Source of the DNA: Gammaproteobacteria bacterium | Lineage (GTDB): Bacteria > Pseudomonadota > Gammaproteobacteria > Steroidobacterales > MnTg04 | Direction of reading: 5' to 3' | Assembly: GCA_027297845.1 (NCBI GenBank) | Contig: JAPUHG010000161.1 | Coordinates: forward strand, 1-10,645 | Length of the DNA stretch: 10,645 nt | Shown here: positions 6,494 through 10,645 of the stretch, piece by piece | How the letters are laid out: every line of letters begins with the position of its first letter | How positions within the stretch are numbered: position 1 is the first letter of the stretch | Translations under genes and position numbers: made by a program | Notes under the pieces: generated by a model | The model's input: only the letters and a program-made list of their open reading frames with translations | The model's database searches: none | Told to the model about the DNA's origin: nothing

Positions 6494-8857
6494 TTGCAGC
6501 CGTACATAATCAAGCTGGACCAGCTCGGTATGAATGACGTGGAGCTGGTTGGCGGAAAGAATGCCTCCCTCGGAGAAATGATCACCCACCTCTCAGGATT
6601 GGGAGTCTCTGTTCCTGGCGGATTTGCTACTACCTCCCACGCCTACCGCGATTTTTTGTCCAGCAATAGCCTGGACAAGGCAATTGCCGAAGAGCTGACC
6701 GCGCTCGATATCGAAGACGTATCGGCGCTGGCGGCGAGTGGCGCCCGGATTCGCCAGTGGATTCTGGATACACCTTTGCCGGACCGCCTGGAAAAAGAAC
6801 TTCGCGAGCATTGGAGCGCCATGCGCGATGGTGCGGATATTTCGGTAGCGGTCCGCTCGTCGGCGACCGCCGAGGACCTGCCCGAAGCTTCCTTCGCCGG
6901 ACAACAGGAAACCTTTCTCAATGTCGTCGGCTGGGACCGGTTGCTGCAATCCGTGCACGAAGTTTTTGCATCTTTGTTTAACGACCGGGCGATCGCCTAT
7001 CGAGTGCATCAGGATTTCGATCACGGCCAGGTCGCACTTTCAGCCGGCATTCAACACATGATCAGGAGTGACCTCGGGGCCAGCGGAGTCGTCTTCACGC
7101 TCGATACCGAATCCGGTTTTCGCGACGTCGTGTTTGTCACCTCGTCGTATGGACTGGGTGAAACGGTAGTGCAAGGCGCGGTAAATCCGGACGAGTTCTA
7201 TGTTTACAAACCCGCTCTCGAAAACGGCCGGCAAGCGATCCTGCGGCGCAACCTGGGTCAAAAAGCGATCAAAATGATTTATGAAGACGATCCTGCCGCA
7301 AAAACCACCGTCAAAACAGTCAACGTGGATCCGGCTGAGCGCCGGCAATTTTCGCTCAACGATGCCGAAGTTGAGGAGCTCTCCCGGCAGGCGCTGGTCA
7401 TCGAAAAACACTACCAGCGACCCATGGATATCGAGTGGGGCCGTGATGGCACCAATGGCAAGCTTTTTATCCTCCAGGCCAGGCCCGAGACGGTACAAAG
7501 CCGCAGCGGCCGAACATTACAGCGATTTTCACTGAAAAAGCGGGCCGAAGTACTGGCTACCGGCCGTAGTATCGGCCAGCGCATCGGCGCCGGTATTGGG
7601 CGCGTCATCGATAATGCCAGCGAAATGAGCCGCATTCAGCCTGGCGATGTCCTGGTAACCGACATGACCGATCCGGACTGGGAACCGGTGATGAAAAAGG
7701 CCGCCGCCATTGTCACCAACCGCGGCGGTCGCACCTGCCATGCCGCCATCATCGCCAGGGAACTGGGTGTCCCGGCCGTTGTGGGCTGTGGTGATGCCAC
7801 TCAACGAATCAAGGATGGACAAAAAATAACAGTGTCCTGCGCCGAGGGAGACACCGGCTTTATCTATGATGGGATCCTCGATTTTGAAGAGCAGCAGATC
7901 GAGCTGGATTCAGTCCCGGACATTCCTGTCAAGATCATGATGAATGTAGGCAACCCCGACCGCGCGTTCGCGTTTGCTGCGATTCCGAACAAAGGGGTCG
8001 GTCTTGCGCGGCTTGAATTTATTATCAATCGAATGATCGGCATACACCCAAGGGCATTGCTTGAATTCGAGACACTCGACGGGAAATTACAGGAAATCAT
8101 CACCGAACATATCGCCGGTTATTCCAATCCAATTGACTTTTTTGTGGACAAACTGACTGAAGGGATTGCAACGATAGCTGCCGCATTTGCTCCGCAGCCG
8201 GTCATCGTTCGGCTATCCGATTTCAAGTCGAATGAATATGCAAACTTGATTGGCGGCAGCGGGTATGAGCCACACGAAGAAAACCCGATGCTTGGTTTCC
8301 GTGGAGCTTCGCGTTATCTGGACGAGAGCTTTCGACCCTGCTTCGAACTGGAGTGCAAGGCACTGTGCAAAGTTCGCGATGAAATGGGATTGGAAAATGT
8401 ACAGGTGATGGTGCCCTTTGTTCGTACGGTAAAAGAAGGTGCTGCCGTTATTGAGCTGCTTGAAGAAAATGGTCTGAAAAGGGGCGTCAAAGGTCTGCAA
8501 ATCATCATGATGTGCGAAATACCGACCAACGCCTTGCTCGCAGAACAGTTCCTTGAGCACTTCGATGGAATGTCCATTGGCTCCAATGACTTGACTCAGC
8601 TGACCCTGGGGCTGGATCGCGATTCCGGAATAGTGGCCGGGATTTTCGACGAAAGGGACGACGCGGTGAAAATTCTGATCTCGGCCGCGATCAAGGCCTG
8701 CCAGGAAAAGGGTAAATACATCGGCATATGCGGCCAGGGGCCGTCCGATCATCCTGATCTTGCACGCTGGTTAATGGAACAGGGCATAGAGTCGATGTCT
8801 CTCAACCCTGACTCCGTGGTGGAGACCTGGATGTTTCTCGCTGGAGAAAATGTCTGA
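6494..8857 (+). CDS. ppsA: Phosphoenolpyruvate synthase (pyruvate, water dikinase)
   Basis: This cytosolic enzyme converts pyruvate, ATP and water to phosphoenolpyruvate, AMP and phosphate, opening gluconeogenesis from three-carbon sources. The domain order is complete: an N-terminal ATP-grasp nucleotide-binding domain (VGGKNASLGEM, AVRSSATAEDLPEASFAGQQET, MDIEWGRDG), a mobile phosphohistidine domain (GGRTCHAAIIARELG with catalytic His416), and a C-terminal PEP/pyruvate TIM barrel (GVGLARLEFIINRMIG, IVRLSDFKSNEYANL, SIGSNDLTQLTLGLDRDS, GICGQGPSDH with Cys746). The TTG at 6494 gives 787 residues against 792 in E. coli, and the five-residue offset holds from the catalytic His to the C-terminus. 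The ATG at 6431 would add 21 non-conserved residues and overlaps a TATAAT. The Thr beside His416 is the expected PpsR target. Confidence 0.96.
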   Translation: MQPYIIKLDQLGMNDVELVGGKNASLGEMITHLSGLGVSVPGGFATTSHAYRDFLSSNSLDKAIAEELTALDIEDVSALAASGARIRQWILDTPLPDRLEKELREHWSAMRDGADISVAVRSSATAEDLPEASFAGQQETFLNVVGWDRLLQSVHEVFASLFNDRAIAYRVHQDFDHGQVALSAGIQHMIRSDLGASGVVFTLDTESGFRDVVFVTSSYGLGETVVQGAVNPDEFYVYKPALENGRQAILRRNLGQKAIKMIYEDDPAAKTTVKTVNVDPAERRQFSLNDAEVEELSRQALVIEKHYQRPMDIEWGRDGTNGKLFILQARPETVQSRSGRTLQRFSLKKRAEVLATGRSIGQRIGAGIGRVIDNASEMSRIQPGDVLVTDMTDPDWEPVMKKAAAIVTNRGGRTCHAAIIARELGVPAVVGCGDATQRIKDGQKITVSCAEGDTGFIYDGILDFEEQQIELDSVPDIPVKIMMNVGNPDRAFAFAAIPNKGVGLARLEFIINRMIGIHPRALLEFETLDGKLQEIITEHIAGYSNPIDFFVDKLTEGIATIAAAFAPQPVIVRLSDFKSNEYANLIGGSGYEPHEENPMLGFRGASRYLDESFRPCFELECKALCKVRDEMGLENVQVMVPFVRTVKEGAAVIELLEENGLKRGVKGLQIIMMCEIPTNALLAEQFLEHFDGMSIGSNDLTQLTLGLDRDSGIVAGIFDERDDAVKILISAAIKACQEKGKYIGICGQGPSDHPDLARWLMEQGIESMSLNPDSVVETWMFLAGENV

Positions 8858-8890
8858 GGCAGAAGTTTCGCCCCGGCAGCCCTTGCTGAA

Positions 8891-9556
8891 CTACAAATCA
8901 CTCCAGCTTGAGCGACGGCGTATGCGAAGTTTTGGCAGGATCAACCCAAGCAATATTCCACCGATCAGGACCGCCGCACCGGCGAGAAACCAATCCCTGT
9001 TTCTCCTGTCCTTGAGCTCCTGAATCTCCGAAATCTGGGCCTGCATACGATGATTCATAGTCTGGACGCTGGTCTGCAGTTCCTGGTTTTGGCTGTTCAG
9101 GTCAAGCGCATTCGCCGATACGCGGCGAATCTCTGTCAGTTCAGTGTCTTTGCCCTGGTTGCTCCTAAGCAAGCCATCGCGTTCCTGGCGTAGTTCGTCG
9201 CGGCTGGCCGTGGCCTGGCCAAGCCGCGCTTCGAGTTCCTGGTTTCTTTGCCGCAGGTTGCTCACTTGCTGGCGCATGCCGGCGAGCTGATCGCGTGCTG
9301 CCGGCTGATCCATCAGAAACCGGCTCAACACATAACCCTCGACACCCGATGCGGTGTTGACCCTGCTGTAGCCCGTTTCCTCATCCGTTTCCAGAACTTC
9401 TACCGTCGCACCACTCGGCAACATTCTCAATATTGTGTTCTGGGTCGACGGCCCGCTGCGCATGGTGACCTCGAACACGTCCGACACATAGGCGTTTTCG
9501 GCAACTACAAACGCTGGAATCAGGGCAGCCAGAAAAATCAGGGCAAAGATTTTCAT
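8891..9556 (-). CDS. YgiM-like (TIGR04211) SH3 domain membrane protein
   Basis: This is a 221-residue envelope protein of the YgiM/TIGR04211 type (E. coli YgiM about 206). A signal peptide covers residues 1-19 (likely cut after VVA). A bacterial SH3 domain follows at about 20-83, with YVSDVFEVTMRSGPS and GYVLSRFL as landmarks. A long Gln/Arg/Glu-rich coiled coil spans about 85-187, then one membrane helix at about 189-207, and a short basic tail (RIRRRSSW). The SH3 and coiled coil should sit in the periplasm with the basic tail in the cytoplasm. The family has no settled function. The start at 9556 was chosen because it begins directly at the signal peptide; the ATG-like start at 9643 would put 29 extra residues before it. 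It is convergent with ppsA, with 33 bases between stops. Confidence 0.92.
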   Translation of the reverse strand: MKIFALIFLAALIPAFVVAENAYVSDVFEVTMRSGPSTQNTILRMLPSGATVEVLETDEETGYSRVNTASGVEGYVLSRFLMDQPAARDQLAGMRQQVSNLRQRNQELEARLGQATASRDELRQERDGLLRSNQGKDTELTEIRRVSANALDLNSQNQELQTSVQTMNHRMQAQISEIQELKDRRNRDWFLAGAAVLIGGILLGLILPKLRIRRRSSWSDL

Positions 9557-9673
9557 TTTGTGTTCCAGGTGCGGGGTTTTGGATGATAACTCGAAATGTC
9601 GGCTAACTATCCATTTTTTTCCGGCCAATTGCATTTGTCGCAAGCTAACGACACCAGAAGGGTAATGCGTTGC

Positions 9674-10075
9674 TCAGGATGCCTGGTCCTCTGGCAACCC
9701 GGAAATTGCGTCTTCCCAGTTTGCGCCATCAAAGGCCTGATGGGATGCCTTGCCAACCTGCCCTGGATCGAGGCAACGAAGATTGACGCTGAAACCGTCT
9801 GGATAAGACCTCGGCACATAAAAAGACTTGACGCCGCATTTACGGCAGAACAAGTGCCGGGCGATCCCGCTGTTAAAACGGTATTTGGAGAGCGCCTCTT
9901 CCCCTTTGAGCAAGGTGAAATCATCGGCCGAAACAATCAAGTGCTGATAACCGAGCATGCGGCAAATGGAGCAATTACAATCGAGGATCTTTAGTTCAGA
10001 CGGCGCCATGACCGAGAAACGAACTGCCCCGCAATGGCAGCCACCAAGATATTCGATCCGCTCTGGCGTACCCAT
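9674..10075 (-). CDS. GFA-family (DUF636/CENP-V type) zinc-binding protein
   Basis: This is a small 133-residue protein of the glutathione-dependent formaldehyde-activating enzyme (GFA) fold. All seven metal cysteines of the family are present: C13 and C15 (GGCHCGAVRF) with C77 and C80 (FCRKCGVKSF) would hold the structural zinc, and C33, C35, C38 (CNCSICRMLG) the catalytic-site zinc. Gfa itself promotes S-hydroxymethylglutathione formation, but most short family members have no shown activity, so the family name should not be read as a function. No strong ribosome site precedes the ATG at 10075. The gene starts 11 bases after the stop of the propeller-like gene, so it is probably the distal gene of that transcription unit and may depend on its translation. 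Confidence 0.93.
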   Translation of the reverse strand: MGTPERIEYLGGCHCGAVRFSVMAPSELKILDCNCSICRMLGYQHLIVSADDFTLLKGEEALSKYRFNSGIARHLFCRKCGVKSFYVPRSYPDGFSVNLRCLDPGQVGKASHQAFDGANWEDAISGLPEDQAS

Positions 10076-10086
10076 CGCTGCGTAAC

Positions 10087-10645
10087 TTACTTTTTCTCAG
10101 GCAGGTCGAGTGGCACTTCCCAAACAACCATCGCCAGTTGCTTGTTATCTGGCCTGACCGCCAGCCTGGTGATTGGCCCCGGCAATACATCGCTAAAGTC
10201 ATGGACCATTACCCAATCATCATCGACGAGCCGATAAATCTCTTTGCCATCGGCCATTAACAGAATTGGATCTTCGGTCCAGACGAAATCTCGAAAATGG
10301 CTTCCCTCTCTGGGTTTTGCCAGTGATGTGAACTCCAGGGTGTCGAGATCCAGCAAACTGAGCTCAACTTCTTCACCTTCGATCTCACGCAACAAGGTCA
10401 GCGAATTAGTGCCGGGTTTCATCTGCATCGCGCGAGAAAATTTTGGCATTTCAATGATCGGTCTAACCTCGCCATAGTTGACGTACCCAATCTTCAACTT
10501 CATTACCCATGGGGCCTCTTCCTCATCGGATTCAGGCGCACCCGCTAACAAGACCAGCCGCTTCGCATCGATCCAATTGTAATAACTCACTCCCACCGCA
10601 TCGGGGAGTATTACTTCGCTGTTATCACCCTGGTCATCAACGAAC
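10087..10645 (-). CDS. Beta-propeller-like (TolB/PD40-like) protein, C-terminal fragment
   Basis: The frame is open to the right edge of the window, so the 185 visible residues are the C-terminal part of a longer protein; a GTG at 10596 is an internal codon rather than a supported start. The sequence is beta-rich with blade-like repeats. Examples are MQMKPGTNSLTLLREIEGEE, VELSLLDLDTLEFTSLAKP, VWTEDPILLMADGKEIYRLV and ITRLAVRPDNKQLAMVVWE. The last resembles the PD40/TolB blade consensus (a proline-Asp/Gly turn followed by LA). It could be a free-standing TolB-like propeller, or a protein related to the propeller half of S9 peptidases; no peptidase domain follows, because the gene stops after the last blade. 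Cell location cannot be judged without the N-terminus. Confidence 0.75.
   Translation of the reverse strand, partial: FVDDQGDNSEVILPDAVGVSYYNWIDAKRLVLLAGAPESDEEEAPWVMKLKIGYVNYGEVRPIIEMPKFSRAMQMKPGTNSLTLLREIEGEEVELSLLDLDTLEFTSLAKPREGSHFRDFVWTEDPILLMADGKEIYRLVDDDWVMVHDFSDVLPGPITRLAVRPDNKQLAMVVWEVPLDLPEKK

Noticed and set aside
8858..8890. Possible terminator between ppsA and the YgiM-like gene
   Set aside because: CAGC/GCTG could form a four-base stem only, with no U-tract; not supportable.
9557..9673. Promoter or small gene in the gap upstream of the YgiM-like gene
   Set aside because: A run of seven T at about 9611-9617 and some TTG-like hexamers are present, but no pair at proper spacing and no hairpin.

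Overview
The window reads as ordinary chromosome from a gammaproteobacterium that I cannot place to genus. The main reasons are a divergent ppsR/ppsA pair as in enterobacteria, a DUF1249 (YqiB-like) protein and a YgiM-like SH3 membrane protein. No transposase, phage gene, tRNA, rRNA or CRISPR array was seen. Coding density is high and no gene-free stretch exceeds about 155 bases.

Left part (1-3808, + strand): the C-terminal end of one RND efflux permease, followed 11 bases later by a complete second RND permease. Tandem permeases of this kind can assemble as mixed trimers (MdtBC type). The adaptor protein would be expected upstream, outside the window.

Middle (3882-6414, - strand): three genes point left. 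They are ppsR, then a DUF1249 protein, then a 349-residue coiled-coil protein that I do not recognise. The last two are 15 bases apart and probably cotranscribed. The coiled-coil gene converges on the RND operon across 73 bases with no clear terminator.

Centre-right (6494-8857, + strand): ppsA, phosphoenolpyruvate synthase, divergent from its regulator ppsR. PpsR phosphorylates and dephosphorylates PpsA, so the pair forms a gluconeogenic control unit. A consensus TATAAT lies over the most upstream ATG of the ppsA frame, which argues for a TTG start about 60 bases further on.

Right part (8891-10645, - strand): a YgiM-like membrane-anchored SH3 protein converges on ppsA. Beyond it lies a GFA-family zinc protein, preceded by the C-terminal end of a beta-propeller-like (TolB/PD40-like) protein that runs off the window; these two are 11 bases apart.

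I found no convincing new multi-gene system. The best candidates for a second look are the unrecognised coiled-coil protein linked to DUF1249, and the start-site and promoter layout between ppsR and ppsA.
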